The position numbers and the translations under genes are program-made. From assembly GCF_947172395.1 (NCBI RefSeq), contig NC_069100.1, positions 12,862,109 through 12,926,108 on the forward strand: 64,000 bases of DNA, in the 5' to 3' direction. The stretch's first letter is position 1. The number at the start of each line of letters is the position of its first letter. Origin of the DNA: Bicyclus anynana. Lineage: Eukaryota > Arthropoda > Insecta > Lepidoptera > Nymphalidae. The notes below the pieces were generated by a model. That model was given only the letters and a program-made list of their open reading frames with translations, had not been told where the DNA came from and searched no databases. Below are positions 1-10,650 of this stretch, piece by piece.

Positions 1-129
1 GTAAATATTTAGTGCCCCACAATTAACTTGAAGGCATTTTCAAACAAATTGTATCGTAAATCAAGCCACGCCCATATTTTTTGGGGCTCCCAAAAATATC
101 GTTTGCATGGTGTTATTTTTTTTATTTTT

Positions 130-245
130 TGGGGTTTTGTTAGGCTGTTATTAGTTTTAGCTACCTTCGTGGTTTGGTGGCAACTTGTTTTACTGTGAAT
201 CGTGTGATCGTAGGTTCGACACCCGGAATAAATCAAATAGGTTTT
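130..245 (+). repeat. possible tRNA-derived SINE head
   Basis: A B-box-like motif (GGTTCGACACC, about 213-223) lies downstream of a weak A-box-like stretch (TGGTTTGGTGG, about 172-182), followed by AT-rich sequence. This resembles the tRNA-related head of a SINE. No acceptor-stem pairing is evident, so it is not called a tRNA gene. Confidence 0.3.
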
Positions 246-567
246 TTTTATTCTTTTACAAATTAGCCCTTGACTACAATCTCACCTGATGGTAAGTGAT
301 GAAGTAATCTAACATGGAAGCGGGCTAACTTCTTAGGAGGAGGATGAAAATCCACACCCCTTTCGGTTTCTACACGGTATCGTACCGGAACGCTAAATCG
401 TTTGATGGTGCGTCTTTGTCGGTATAGGGTGGTAACTAGCCACGGCCGATACTACCACAAGCTAGACCTGGATCATTTAAGAAAACCTTAATCGGCCTAG
501 CCTTAATCGAACCCAGGACCTCCGTTTTGTAAATCCACCGCGCACACTACTGCACCACTACCACCGA
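242..567 (-). repeat. SINE family A (tRNA-derived), nearly full length
   Basis: On the minus strand the element runs from a tRNA-like head (B box in GGGTTCGATTAAGG, degraded) through the body with TTCCGGTACGATACCGTGTAG to the tail ending GTAAAAGAATAAAAAAA. The same body is found at least twenty times in this window. The head keeps the sequence around ACGGAGGTCCTGGGTTCGA. It resembles the Metulj-type SINEs of butterflies; that name is from memory and unverified. Confidence 0.8.
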
Positions 568-662
568 AAGGACTCTGTATAATATTAGCGTCGATAAAAT
601 AACTTGGTGGTCAATTACCTATTATATTAGGTACTTAATTATCATCACTAACATTAAGCCTT

Positions 663-760
663 ATGGGGTGTGGATTTTTATCCTACTCCTAACGCTTCCA
701 TCTTAGATTGCATCATCATCAGGTGAGTTTGTAGTCAAGGGCTAGCTTGTAAAAAAAAAA
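663..760 (+). repeat. SINE family A, 5'-truncated
   Basis: Only the 3' third is present: GGGGTGTGGATTTTTATCC, then GCTTCCATCTTAGATTGCAT, then the tail ending in ten A residues. The truncation point matches low-processivity reverse transcription. Confidence 0.75.
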
Positions 761-761
761 T

Positions 762-907
762 TGATTGTTTGTTTGCATTGAATAGGCTCCGAAACTACAG
801 AACCGATTTGAAAAATTCCTTCACTGTTGGCAAGCTACACTATCCCCGGTTGCTGTAGGCTATATTTTATCCCCGTATTCCAACGGGAACAGTAACTACG
901 CCTGTTA
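762..907 (+). mobile_element. Helitron-like fragment (Lep1-like family)
   Basis: Internal part of the common non-autonomous family seen complete at 55019-55222: GAACCGATTTGAAAAATTCC, then CTATATTTTATCCCCGTATT and CGGGAACAGTAACTACG. The TC 5' end and CTAG 3' end are not clear here. Confidence 0.6.
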
Positions 908-938
908 GTCATAATATCATTGTAGTAAATATTTCAAG

Positions 939-1350
939 GAAAGGAGATGGTCCATTTCAGGTCCACTCTTGTACCCCGTATCATTAAAATTTAAAAAATA
1001 AATGGAATTTTATTAAAATCGAATTAGTGGATAAATCTAACTAAATAAAAATAAATAAATAAAATTAAAACCCAAGTTTTCGAGATAAATCAAGATGGCG
1101 CCCATAGAGCAACTGTGACATGACAATTGACAGCAAACGTCAAATCGATTATTGCATTTAAAACGTCATCAATCCGCCATTATTACCCATATTAGTCTTG
1201 CATTTCTTGGGAGAAATTGAATAATATTTTCAAAGGATTAAAGTAAATTCGTAGATTTGAATAATCAAAAATAGTTTTAAAATAATATTTTCTTTTATTT
1301 CCGCCAGGGTACAATCCTGGGCTCCATACAATTTTGGACCATCTCCTTTC
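939..1350. mobile_element. MITE with 16-bp perfect terminal inverted repeats
   Basis: GAAAGGAGATGGTCCA at 939-954 is the exact reverse complement of TGGACCATCTCCTTTC at 1335-1350. ATTTCAA flanks both sides (931-937 and 1351-1357) and is a good candidate target-site duplication. The 412-bp interior is AT-rich and has no coding frame. A 7-8 bp duplication fits hAT-type non-autonomous elements, but the superfamily is an inference. Confidence 0.75.
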
Positions 1351-1611
1351 ATTTCAATATTAGTTTTGTAGGGCTACGCTCTATCTTGCAAGATATGCGC
1401 CGGCCTTAAAGACCTTTTGGAAGGTGTGACTGGTATAGGACAAGTTTCATACATCAAAGAATATCTTTTTTGGTGGCAATGTATGGTCGTTTTGTACGAA
1501 CTTAAGCTAAGTTACTGTTATGTGATGTTCTCATGTTGGGTCCAAGTTACAAGTTACAAGTTAGGTAAAATTCTAAATCCAACGTATTTAGGTACTTTAA
1601 TCAAAGATTTT

Positions 1612-1925
1612 ATCATCATCATTATCAACCCATATTGGGCTCACTGCTGAGCTCGAGTCTCCTCTCAGAATGAGAGGGGTTAGGCCAATAGTCCACCACG
1701 CTGACCCAATGCGGATTGGCAGACTTCATACACGCAGAGAATTAAGGAAATTCTCTAGTATGCAGGTTTCCTCACGATGTTTTCCTTCCCCGTTTGAGAC
1801 ACGTGATATTTAATTTCTTAAAATGCACACAAGTGCAAAGTTGGAGGTGCATGCGCCGGACTGGATTCGAACCCACACCCTCCGGAATCGGAGGCAGAGG
1901 TCATATCCACAGGGGCTATCACGGC
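1612..1925 (-). repeat. SINE family B (tRNA-derived), full length
   Basis: Read on the minus strand: head GCCGTGATAGCC with B box GGGTTCGAATCC, body with TCTCAAACGGGGAAGGAAA and CCTCTCATTCTGAGAGGAGA, and a tail of GATAATGATGATGAT. The same family recurs at 5221, 10053, 22450, 23990, 26732, 45096 and 54114. The tail is a short microsatellite instead of poly(A), like the tails of the RTE LINE copies here, which suggests RTE-driven mobilisation. Confidence 0.85.
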
Positions 1926-2437
1926 TTTTTTTTTAATTTTATACTACAGATATTATATTATTATATTTGTGCCGCAAAAAATGGTCTGAATTTACCTACT
2001 CGACACATCGCATACATGCAGAATGTTGTATTTACTTACATTATATATTTATGTATATATAACTTCAATTCAATTCAATTCACTTTATTTATTTGCAATT
2101 GTACAGTTACATTAGCTGGTATACAATAAATGTTGAAAACTTTTACAATTCCTGAACAAAGAACTCGATATTGTAGACAATATTTAGGTTTTATTTGCTT
2201 AAATTACAATTGCTGTGCGACTAAATGAAATTAAAGTATTTTTCACATAGCATGAGTACGGTGACAGTTGCCTTATGACGTTCATTATACGTACTATTTT
2301 CGTGAATCGCGGCAAAATTTCAAGAGTGAGACGAACTGTCACTGTACCCAAGCTATCTGAAAAACACTTTAAGATAATTAGCCACCTTTGTTCAGTTTTC
2401 ATTAAAATCCATATTTAAAAGTATACCACTCTAATTT
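1926..2437. other. AT-rich stretch, no gene seen
   Basis: No coding frame with recognisable content. A run of ATTCA units followed by CACTTTATTTATTTGCAATT (about 2067-2105) looks like the reverse complement of a LINE 3' tail. The rest is unassigned. Confidence 0.5.
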
Positions 2438-2545
2438 TATCATTATTATCAACCTGAGCCCGCCAAACCACATTGAAGCAACGTAGTGGGCTTAAGCTCC
2501 ATTACTCCTCTCCTTGGCCCTGTGAGCCGTTAAAATATTGCTAAT
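2438..2545 (-). repeat. LINE 3'-end-like fragment
   Basis: Contains GAAGCAACGTAGTGGGCTTAAGCTCC and CTCCTCTCCTTGGCCCTGTG separately, a pattern I associate with the 3' ends of lepidopteran LINE copies read in reverse. The clade was not resolved. Confidence 0.4.
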
Positions 2546-2747
2546 GACGATGAAGTTAGTCATACACAGAAGTTTTTGTTAACATTTTGGACTCTGTCGG
2601 TTTTTTTTTAATTTAATAGGTTTACAACAGTAAAACAACAATATTTAATTTTAAAAATAACAATAACTTTTTAACAAGATCGTCAACCATTAATCACAGA
2701 TTAAGGTGTAATAAAATATTTTTTTTTTGTTTCTGATTGGGGAATTT

Positions 2748-2911
2748 GACGGCCTCCGTGGCATAGTGGTATGCGCGGTGGACTTACGATTTAGCGTTCC
2801 GGTACGATGCCGTGTAGAAACCGAAAAGGGTGAGGATTTTCATCCTCCTCCGAACAAGTTAGCCCGCTTCCATCTTAGACTGTATCATCACTTGTAAAGA
2901 ATAAAAAAAAA
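2748..2911 (+). repeat. SINE family A with internal deletion removing the B box
   Basis: Starts with the intact head GACGGCCTCCGTGGCATAGT, then jumps from GCGGTGGACTTAC straight to GATTTAGCGTTCCGGTACG. The B-box segment and the spacer to the body are missing; the tail ends in poly(A). A copy without a B box should be a poor RNA polymerase III template. Confidence 0.75.
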
Positions 2912-3383
2912 GCTACCCGCTATCGCTTATGACTTACACACATTCACACATCACGTGAAGGCATATTCACATTAGCGTGGGCGCAACTCATTACAATACG
3001 GCTCTATTGTGAATATTCTGATATGTAAACAACTTTGTCACCTTAATGTGGAACTGGTCCTTTATATTTCACCAATATTCAAAGTCAAAGTCAAAAAATA
3101 TTTTACTTAAAGAGTAATTAGCAAAATATTTTTTTTTTGTGATGCTGATAATACTTAACCCTGGAGTGGTCGCGCGGATTACATAATTATGTAGTACCCA
3201 TACAAAATGGTAAAAATTTAAAAAACGATTAGCCTTAGCTTATTGCACGTCTAGGTACTAACGAATAAACGTTTGAGAGACCCGTTCAGAATAGCACAAG
3301 CACCAGTCACCAATAATTACGTCACAGGAACCCTGCAAAGTGTGATGGATTATTATGTAGTCCGCGCGTCCATTCCCGCTACT
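2912..3383. other. unassigned intergenic stretch
   Basis: No coding content. CAAAGTCAAAGTCAAAAAAT (about 3079-3098) resembles the reverse of a LINE tail (TTTTGACTTTGACTTTG). The remainder is unassigned. Confidence 0.5.
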
Positions 3384-3516
3384 TTAAACACGTTCGCTGC
3401 GGTACGAGGTCAATTGACCTCGTATGTCTAGTGTTTTCAAGAGTTACGAGGTCGATTGACCTCGTACCGCACCAGAGGAAAGTACAGAAAAAACAGTGCC
3501 GCAACGAAAGTGTTAA
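3384..3516. mobile_element. TTAA-flanked MITE with GAGGTCAATTGACCTC palindromes, copy 1
   Basis: TTAA sits at both ends (3384-3387 and 3513-3516) with imperfect terminal inverted repeats ACACGTTCGCTGCGG and CCGCAACGAAAGTGT. Inside are two copies of TACGAGGTCRATTGACCTCGTA-like palindromes. Related copies lie at 27718-27892 and about 47961-48064. TTAA duplication is the hallmark of piggyBac transposition, so a non-autonomous piggyBac origin is inferred. Confidence 0.75.
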
Positions 3517-3574
3517 GTGCGCGACTATGGTAGGGTTAAAGATAATATTAAATTCTTATTTGCCAATCAACTAA

Positions 3575-3690
3575 AAGCCTTAATAGCTCAATGGTAATAT
3601 GAACGGATTCATTACCAAGAGGTCGTGGTTACAACCCACTGTACTGTTTTCAGATAATTATTAGTAGTTTAGCCAGGAAATTTTGAGGCA
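3575..3690 (+). repeat. SINE family E head (tRNA-derived), degenerate
   Basis: CCTTAATAGCTCAATGGTAA corresponds to the A-box head of the family seen in reverse at 46286 and 47811. The B box is degraded (GTGGTTACAACCC). Confidence 0.5.
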
Positions 3691-3785
3691 ACATACTCGC
3701 AATGTATTTTTAAGTACCGAATTTGGTATACAACACTTTTCATCCAATAAACAGATGGGTGAAGGTCGTTTCTAAGACGTATCTT

Positions 3786-3930
3786 ATACTATAACGAAAC
3801 CTGCATACTTGAGAATTTTCTTAATACTCGACGTGTGTGAAGTCTGCCAATCTGCATTGGGCGAGGTGAGTTAGTAGCCCAACCCCTCTCATTCTGAGAG
3901 GAGACTCGTGCTTAACAGTGAGCGTTAATG
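3786..3930 (+). repeat. SINE family B, 5'-truncated
   Basis: Keeps only the 3' half: CGAAACCTGCATACTTGAGA, GTGTGAAGTCTGCCAATCTG and CCCCTCTCATTCTGAGAGGA. It abuts a SINE A in the opposite orientation. Confidence 0.75.
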
Positions 3931-3932
3931 TG

Positions 3933-4100
3933 TTTTTGTTATTCGTTACAAGTTAGTGCTTGACTACAATCTCACCTGATGGTAAGTGATGATGCAATCT
4001 AAGATGGAAGCGGGCTAATTAATTGTAAGGAGGAGGATAAAAATCCACACCCCTTACAATTTCTATATGGCATCGTACCGGAATGCTAAATCGCTTAGCG
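3933..4100 (-). repeat. SINE family A, first unit of a tandem pair
   Basis: Minus-strand 3' half: tail in GTAACGAATAACAAAAA, then the body to GCATTCCGGTACGATGCC. It stops at 4100 and the next unit starts directly with its own 3' body, giving a head-to-tail partial dimer. Confidence 0.75.
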
Positions 4101-4401
4101 CTAAGTTAGCCCTTGACTACAATCTCACCGCGGATGGTAAGTGATGATGCAATCTAAGATGAAAGCGAGCTAACTTGAGGAGGACGATAAAAATCCCTTC
4201 GGCTTCTTCACGACATCGTACCGGACCGCTTAATCCCCTGGAGGTACGTCTTTGTCAATAGGGTGGTAAATAGCCACGGCCGAAGCCTCCCACCAGCCAG
4301 ACCTGGACCAATAAAGGTCTTAATCAGCTCAGCCAGGGATCGAACCCAGGACCTCCGTCTTGTAAATCCACCACGCATACCACTGCGCTACGGAGGCCGT
4401 C
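4101..4401 (-). repeat. SINE family A, second unit of a tandem pair, full head
   Basis: Minus-strand element with intact head (GACGGCCTCCGTAGCGCAGT) and B box GGGTTCGATCCC at about 4334-4345. Short indels occur in the body. Together with 3933-4100 it forms a dimer. Confidence 0.85.
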
Positions 4402-4632
4402 AAATAAATGATGATGACTGTTGATAAATGTAAAACTAGAAAGAATTTTAAAAGCTTTGAATTTGATATATTACATATATTGTAAGACGTATCCATGTTA
4501 GCACAGTCGGTAGGCGGGCGCATGTCATGTGCATGTTCACAGGACAATACCCTAGCTTCCGCCCGGCGCCGCTTGTAAAACGTCGGTGTACTGCTGTGTA
4601 CTGCTTGCATTGTTTTCTATCCTTATAATAAA

Positions 4633-4824
4633 CTAGCTGACACCGCGCGGTTTTACCCACGTGGTTCCCGTTCCCGTAGGAATACAGAGATAATACATAG
4701 CCTATAGCCTTCCTCGATAAATGCGCTATTTAACAGTGAAAGAATTTTTCAAATCCGACGAGTAGTAAATTGAATCCATTCAATCAAACAAACAAACTCT
4801 TCAGCTTTATAAAATTAATATAGA
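4633..4824 (-). mobile_element. non-autonomous Helitron-like element
   Basis: On the minus strand it begins TCTATATTAATTTTATAAAG and ends GCGCGGTGTCAGCTAG, the TC...CTAG architecture of Helitrons. The interior matches the complete copy at 55019-55222. No terminal inverted repeats or target duplication are seen, as expected for this class. Confidence 0.75.
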
Positions 4825-5173
4825 TATAGAGGTCAATTCTGTATATGAAATATATTTCCAAAATAACTATCAGAGGGTGATTAGTGATCGATACTGATGC
4901 CAATATAGAAATTAGTAAAATTTTTGTCTGTCTGTATGTTCGTTTTGGAAACAAAAACTACTCGACGGATTTTAACGAAACTTGGTACAATTATTCTTCA
5001 TACTCCTGGGCAGGTTATAGTATACGCTTTTACCACGCTACGATCAATAGCAGCAGAGCAGTGAAGGGAAATGTTGGGAAAACGGGAGAAGTTACTCCAT
5101 TTTTACAGCGATACTTCTGTAAGGACTGGATTAAAGAGGTCTAAGGGCGGACGAAGTCACGGGCGTCCGCTAG
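4822..5173 (+). mobile_element. Helitron-like family F element, nearly complete
   Basis: Starts in TATAGAGGTCAATTCTG and ends GGGCGTCCGCTAG. It is homologous to 62363-62753 in the opposite orientation and to the fragment at 51037-51172. Short open frames inside it (86 and 80 codons) follow the repeat rather than a gene. It abuts a Helitron-like copy pointing the other way. Confidence 0.7.
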
Positions 5174-5220
5174 TAATAAATTTATTTAAATTTATTTGGG
5201 ATAAACTTAAAGCAGTTATG

Positions 5221-5517
5221 AGCCTTGACAGCCCAGCGTCGATTCCGAAGGACGTAGGTTTGAATCCGGTCCGGGGCATGCACCTCCAACTTTTCAGTTG
5301 TGTGCATTTTTAAGAATTAAATATCACGTGTCTCAAACGGTGAAGAAAAACATCGTGAGGAAACCTGCATACCAGAGAACATTCTTAATTCTCTGCGTGT
5401 GTGAAGTCTGCCAATTCGCATTGGGCCAGCGTGGTGGACCATTGGCATAACCCCTCTCATTCTGAGAGGAGACTCGTGCTCAGCAGTGAGCCGAATATGG
5501 GTTGATAATGATGATGA
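5221..5517 (+). repeat. SINE family B, full length
   Basis: Head with B box GGTTTGAATCC at about 5259-5269, body CTCCAACTTTTCAGTTGTGT, TCTGAGAGGAGACTCGTGCT, and tail GATAATGATGATGA. The A-box region is diverged (GACAGCCCAGCG). Confidence 0.8.
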
Positions 5518-5566
5518 AACAGATGGGTGTAGAACGTTTCTAATGCGGATCTTGGATAATTATCTA

Positions 5567-5650
5567 TACTAATATAATTAAAAGGTAAAGTTCATGATTT
5601 TGTGAGGTTGCAAAATCCTTTTGCTAATAGAAAACCACGTTATTTTTGAG
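5567..5650 (+). mobile_element. Helitron-like 5' fragment
   Basis: TCTATACTAATATAATTAAA is a good Helitron-type 5' end for this family, followed by GTGAGGTTGCAAAATCC. The copy breaks off near 5650 where the next element begins. Confidence 0.55.
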
Positions 5651-5668
5651 GCAATATTTTATCACAAA

Positions 5669-6018
5669 CTAGGGGACGCCCGCGACTTTGTCCGCGTGGA
5701 ATTTAGTTTTTCACAAATCCCTCGGGAACCATGGATTTTTCTGGGATAAAAAGTCTTAATACTAAATTTCAGCTAATTTGGTTGAGTCGAGGCGTGAAAG
5801 AGTAACAAACATTTCTATCATCAAAATCAGTTTTCGCAAATCTCATGAAACCATGGATTTTTTCGGGATAAAAAGTAGCCTATGTGTTAATCCAGCGTAA
5901 AATCTATTTTCAATTCAAATTTCAGCCAAATCGTTTCAGTAGTAGCGGTGATAAAGAGTCACAAACATCCAAACATCCATACAAACCTTCACGTTTATAA
6001 TATTAGTACGAAGTAGGA
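5669..6018 (-). mobile_element. Helitron-like element with both termini
   Basis: Minus strand: 5' TCCTACTTCGTACTAATATT to 3' GGGCGTCCCCTAG, 350 bp. Two partly repeated modules of the form GAAATTTGAATTGAAAATAG and GGATTTGTGAAAAAC are present. Related to 18820-19222. Confidence 0.75.
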
Positions 6019-6058
6019 TAGGATGACAACTACGTGGGAGTTTTCAATACTTTCTTAC

Positions 6059-6181
6059 TGTTACTATCACGTTGACGTTAATGCAAATTTATATGGAATT
6101 GAAACAGTTGTGCAGTAGTGCCACTAGATGGCGCTGTTTCAATTCCTTAGAAATTCGCGTTTACGTTACGTGACAGTAACA
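6059..6181. mobile_element. MITE, 123 bp, with arms of about 50 bp
   Basis: TGTTACTATCACGTTGACGT at the left end is matched in reverse complement by ACGTTACGTGACAGTAACA at the right. Pairing continues to GGAATTGAAACAG / CTGTTTCAATTCC around a short loop. No coding capacity; superfamily not determined. Confidence 0.7.
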
Positions 6182-6809
6182 TTATCAAACTGCCACTAGG
6201 CCCTCTATTCTGCTAGTAAACTTACGGTGAAAATGCGGTCCTTCTGCTAGTAACCTTATACAGATGTACAGACACTCATTTTCCACTGATTTATTATACG
6301 TACAAGTACATATATTCATCATTAATTATATTATCATGGGACAAACGGACAGACCGACCACAAACTGTGGTCGACAGTGATTGCGGTAACCACTTTTACG
6401 AGCGACCACCAGTTGAAAAAACTCTGCGGTCTCTGTAAAATCACTTCATCCGGCTTTAAGCCATATTGTTGTGGTGTCAATGGTTATAATCGCTTGTGAC
6501 AAAGAATGTTTTTGTTTGTTAAATGTGTATGCCTGTTCTAATTAACTTGTTTGTAAATGTGACAGTTTTTATTGAATTTACTCTTGAATGTTTAGAAGAA
6601 AATACTTCTATAATTCTACTAGACTGGCTACTCGAAAGTGTAACTTTGCTACTATTGGGCCTTACCCTAGTGTTAAAAGGTTGAGATTTATTTGTCACAG
6701 TAAGATTATAAAATACGTTAGCTTATAATCTCACTCGTGATATTATAATCTACCGTCATATTGTGAACTGAAAATACTGATTACAATTTAACGGTAACAT
6801 ATATTTTCT
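6182..6809. other. unassigned stretch
   Basis: No recognisable gene or repeat. A small perfect hairpin, GACCACA-AAC-TGTGGTC, lies at 6356-6372. Confidence 0.5.
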
Positions 6810-6985
6810 ACACGACATCGCACCGCAAAGCGATTTTGCGTTCCGGTACGATGTCGTGTAGAAACCGAAAGGGGTGTGGATTTTCAGCCTCCTAATAACA
6901 AGTTAGTCCGCTTCGTTCTTAGATCATCACTTTCCATCAGTCGAGATTGTTTAATTAAGGGCTAGTAAAAAATAATAAAAAAAAA
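6810..6985 (+). repeat. SINE family A, 5'-truncated, with a palindromic 5' junction
   Basis: Body from GCGATTTTGCGTTCCGGTAC to the tail. Just upstream, TTTCTACACGACATCG (6804-6819) is the inverse of CGATGTCGTGTAGAAA in the body, so the 5' end folds back on itself. This looks like template switching during insertion. Confidence 0.7.
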
Positions 6986-9205
6986 TTGGAACGTCTTTTG
7001 TTTTTGTTTTTTTATTTTTACAAGTGATCGTCAAGTTTAATTTTTGTTTTTAACAGACGTCCTAAAAGAAGGAGGTTCGGTTTATTCTGTTCAGTTGTAT
7101 GTATGTTTTGCGCATTATAGCCAAATAACTGGGTAATTGAATAAATTTCTGGTATCATAAAATAAACCAGACTCTAAGTAGGATCTTATTTATGATCGCA
7201 TTGGCTTTTCTTGCGTTTGTGTAAGTTTAACTAATGTAACTAATCTAACTAATGCCTACTCTATTAAAGAACCTTGTGCATGCTACGGCATGAGCGGATT
7301 CTTGTTGAGTATATAGATCTATCTAAAGTAGAATATCAACAAAATGGATCAGATGATAAGGATAAAATAATATTTTCTAAGTATTGGACATTTAGCCAAA
7401 AATTATAATTGCTTTTATTAATATAAACATTGTTTGGTTATTCAATAGTTTTAACTTATAACGTTTAAGAAAATCGCATAAATTCTTCAAGCTTAATTAA
7501 CGCTATCCTTATCTATTCCATAAAACAAGAGCGGAACAAAAAACATTGCAGCCTTACTTTGTAATAAGCTGAGGCGATGTTTCCCAAAGTTGTATATTTT
7601 AACCCCCGGGGGTCAACTCAACCCAGACTTCATGTTTAATAAATAAATCCGCGGTCATAATTAAGTCAACAAAGTTATTCTCAAATAATAATGAGATATT
7701 TTATTTATATTTACCTGTAATTAAAGATATTTTTTCGTTACAATATCGTTTCGTACATTCGATCAAAATAAAACAAATTTTACGATTTCATTGTATATGT
7801 TACACTCAAAGACCGAAAAAGCTCAGTGAGCGGAAATATAGCTCCTCCTAGTACCTGTTAAGACCCCCAAGGAACCCTGTCTGTAGTTGTATGCATACTA
7901 TTAGACAAACAGACTATAGAAATTCTTCGGCTTATATTATTTTTTGGTAATTTTAAAAATAATGTTCTGAATTTAATACTTATAAATCTCGTGTCAAGAT
8001 GTTTGTGGTTGCGCTGCCTGAATTATTTCGTTTTTTTTTTGTATATTTAGAAGGTATACGAATAGGTCGTCAATTATTTTTCGCTGTCCTACCCCCAGGT
8101 CTTTGCATGAAATAAATTCATTAATGCCAAAATAAATATGTCCCGCGTTAGTTAATTCAGTAAAAAATCGAAAAATTCTATAGAAATATAGTTTGGGTAG
8201 CTCTGAACTCGGGATTTGAAATTACGTGTAAAGTTTTTAAATGTATTTTATAAATAAACAGTCTATCATCCATCCCTTTTTCACATCATAATGTACGAAA
8301 GAGAGCGGTGATACTGTGTCCGATATATTGGCAGTTAATTCATTTCGACGGATCCGATAAGGGCCCCCGAAACGTATAACTTTTAGTTTGTTTAATTTTG
8401 CTATAGTAATCAAAAGGTTGATTTCTTGAAGCTGGAAACTGAACCTTATTACATGGTGTTAAGGTTGTTGTTTTAGTAAAACAAATTGGCTGGGCCAATA
8501 TAAATTTAGGGCGGGTCCGCAACTTTGAAATATAAGCGATGAACACGAAAATAGTATAGGAGCTGGTGAAGTAAAATGTGTGTAAAATAAATTTAACATT
8601 CAAAATGTACAAGAAATAAATAAGTTGGTATAATGAATAATTATGATTTAGTTTAGATTAATGATTAGTTTAAATTAGATTATGTTGTACAGAGTATAAT
8701 TAATGGACACAAGTACACCTATAGCTAAGAAATGTAATGTCATAATATATACATATTCTGTAAAAATTGTGAATGTTGTGAAAATCTTTTGATAGCTAAA
8801 CAATAAAATAATATAACAATGTAATTAAATGTAAGCATAATTTTAATGTATTATCGGTAGATTAAAAATAAATAATAAATAAATAAATACTTCGCTTAAT
8901 TTGCAAAATTTTGTCAGATTCGTGGGTTCGTGACGTTAAGATGATTACGATTACACAAAATTGAGTTTTCTTTGATTATTAATTAATTAATAAATACTAT
9001 TTTAGTGTACCTACATCTCCCTCTTTATGGAAGAGGGGATATGGAACTTAAGCTTAATTATTATGCCTCACATTTCTATTTTAAACGCCTATACTGTAGG
9101 GCAGAGGCCCCTTTAGCTTAAATCATCCAAAAAAGGATTCAACCGTATTTTTTTTTGTAGTTCAAATCGATTGGCATGGTTGGATTCAACATTATATAAT
9201 TTAAA
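6986..9205. other. 2.2-kb AT-rich stretch, no gene seen
   Basis: Scanned on both strands without finding a convincing frame. AAAGAAGGAGGTTCGG at about 7066 recalls the end of an unclassified lepidopteran repeat (compare 13370 and 26440). ACCCCCGGGGGT at 7602-7613 is a perfect 12-bp palindrome. The rest may be old, decayed repeat. Confidence 0.5.
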
Positions 9206-9400
9206 CTAGCTGACGCCGTGCGGTTTCACCCGCGTGGTTCCCGTTCCCGTAGGAATATGGGGATAATTATAGCCTATAGCCTTCCTCGATAAATGGGCTA
9301 TCTAACACTGAGAGAATTTTTCAATTCGGACCCGTAGTTCCTGAGATTAGCGCGTTCAATCAAACAAATAAACTCTTCACCTTTATAATATTAGTATAGA
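9206..9400 (-). mobile_element. non-autonomous Helitron-like element, complete
   Basis: Minus strand: 5' TCTATACTAATATTATAAAG to 3' GCACGGCGTCAGCTAG, 195 bp, with GGGAACCACGCGGGTGAAAC near the 3' end. One of the best preserved copies. Confidence 0.8.
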
Positions 9401-9406
9401 TTAATA

Positions 9407-9576
9407 AGAGCTCACCGGCTCTTCGCCTACAAATCGTTCGCAAAGTTAAGCTGATTCCGACTGACGCTGTTTCGTCGAGTGACGTTTAATTATTCCCGAA
9501 TGACACGTTATGAGTTTCGAGTGTCCGTTAATGTTTACCTGACACCACCTTCTGCAGGATTAGTCCAAATTATGTT
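9407..9576 (+). repeat. unclassified repeat, copy 1 of a pair
   Basis: CTACAAATCGTTCGCAAAGT, TGTTTCGTCGAGTGACGTTT and CACCTTCTGCAGGATTAGT recur in the same order and orientation at 10766-10930, 1.36 kb downstream, with scattered substitutions and small indels. Confidence 0.65.
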
Positions 9577-10052
9577 GAACTTTGCAACAATCCGATTCAT
9601 AAGACAATACAATTGACGAATTTATAATGACACACATGGTTTAAGACAACATAATCTGCTTTCATCTTAAACAAAAGCAGAATTAAGTATGTGTGTGTGT
9701 GTAATAATGTTTATGTCATTATCGTCATTATTAACACAGATATAAGAGGTAACTAGATTTATAAAGTGCCAATTCTTAGTATTGAAACCAGCGTACCCAG
9801 GGGCGTGGCCTAAATGGCTGTTTAATATTTAGTGAAAAATTAAATATGTCAGTATACTTTAGAGTTGAATATTATTTATTCCTTTTGTCACAGAACAAAA
9901 CAAGACTGCTAGTACATGCGCGGACACGCTTGCGATGTTCCGCACACCCGGGTGTACGCGGGCTACGCCCCCTTGCTACTTCTATTGCTAAAAGCGTTAG
10001 CTTTGGTTAAGAGGTAATGAGTCAAGAGGTTAGACGAATAGTCTACCACAAA
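9577..10052. other. unassigned stretch
   Basis: No gene seen. A (GT)n run occurs at about 9690-9701. A GC-richer patch at 9916-9990 has no coding frame. Confidence 0.5.
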
Positions 10053-10334
10053 TTACTGCTGATCACGAGTTTCCTCTCACAATGAGATGGGTTAGGCCAA
10101 TAAACCACCACGCTGGCCCAATGTGAATTGGCAGACTTCATACACAGAATTAAGAATATTCTCAGGTATGTAGGTTTCCTCACGATGTTTTTCCTTAACC
10201 GTTTGGGACATGTGATATTTAATTTCTTAAAATGCACATAACTGAAAAGTTGGAGGTGCAAGCCCCAGACGGGATTCGAACCTACGCCTTTTGAATCTAA
10301 GGCAGAGGTCATATCTACTAGGCTATCACATCTC
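10053..10334 (-). repeat. SINE family B, first unit of a tandem pair
   Basis: Minus strand with B box GGGTTCGAATCCC read as GGGATTCGAACC on plus at about 10270. The body contains CAGACTTCATACACAGAATT. It is followed at once by a second truncated copy. Confidence 0.8.
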
Positions 10335-10475
10335 ATTATCAACAACCCATAATCGTATCACTGTTGAGCACGAGTCTCCTTTCAATGGGTCATGGACTGA
10401 TAGTCCACCACGCTAGCCCGATGCGGATTGGCATACTTTACACTCGTAGAGATTTTACCTGTGCAGGTTTCCTCT
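10335..10475 (-). repeat. SINE family B, second unit, truncated
   Basis: Minus-strand 3' half: ATTATCAACAACCCATAATC, GAGCACGAGTCTCC, CCACCACGCTAGCCCGATGC. It ends at GTGCAGGTTTCCTC. Same orientation as the preceding unit. Confidence 0.7.
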
Positions 10476-10650
10476 TTTTTGCATTTAAAATAGTAAATAC
10501 CTAGCAAATTTTTTACCTAGCTAGTTTGGGAGCCAGTATTTTAGTCTATTATTGTATTAGAAATTTGTTACTGTGTGTTTAATAAATAAATTTTAATTTT
10601 AATATTTTATTTTTAAATAAATTGTGGGTTTATTACCGGATTTTCCATGA

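Noticed and set aside
4884..5313. Two overlapping plus-strand frames (86 and 80 codons) as small genes
   Set aside because: They lie across a Helitron-like repeat and a SINE B; the same sequence is found elsewhere in the window with broken frames.
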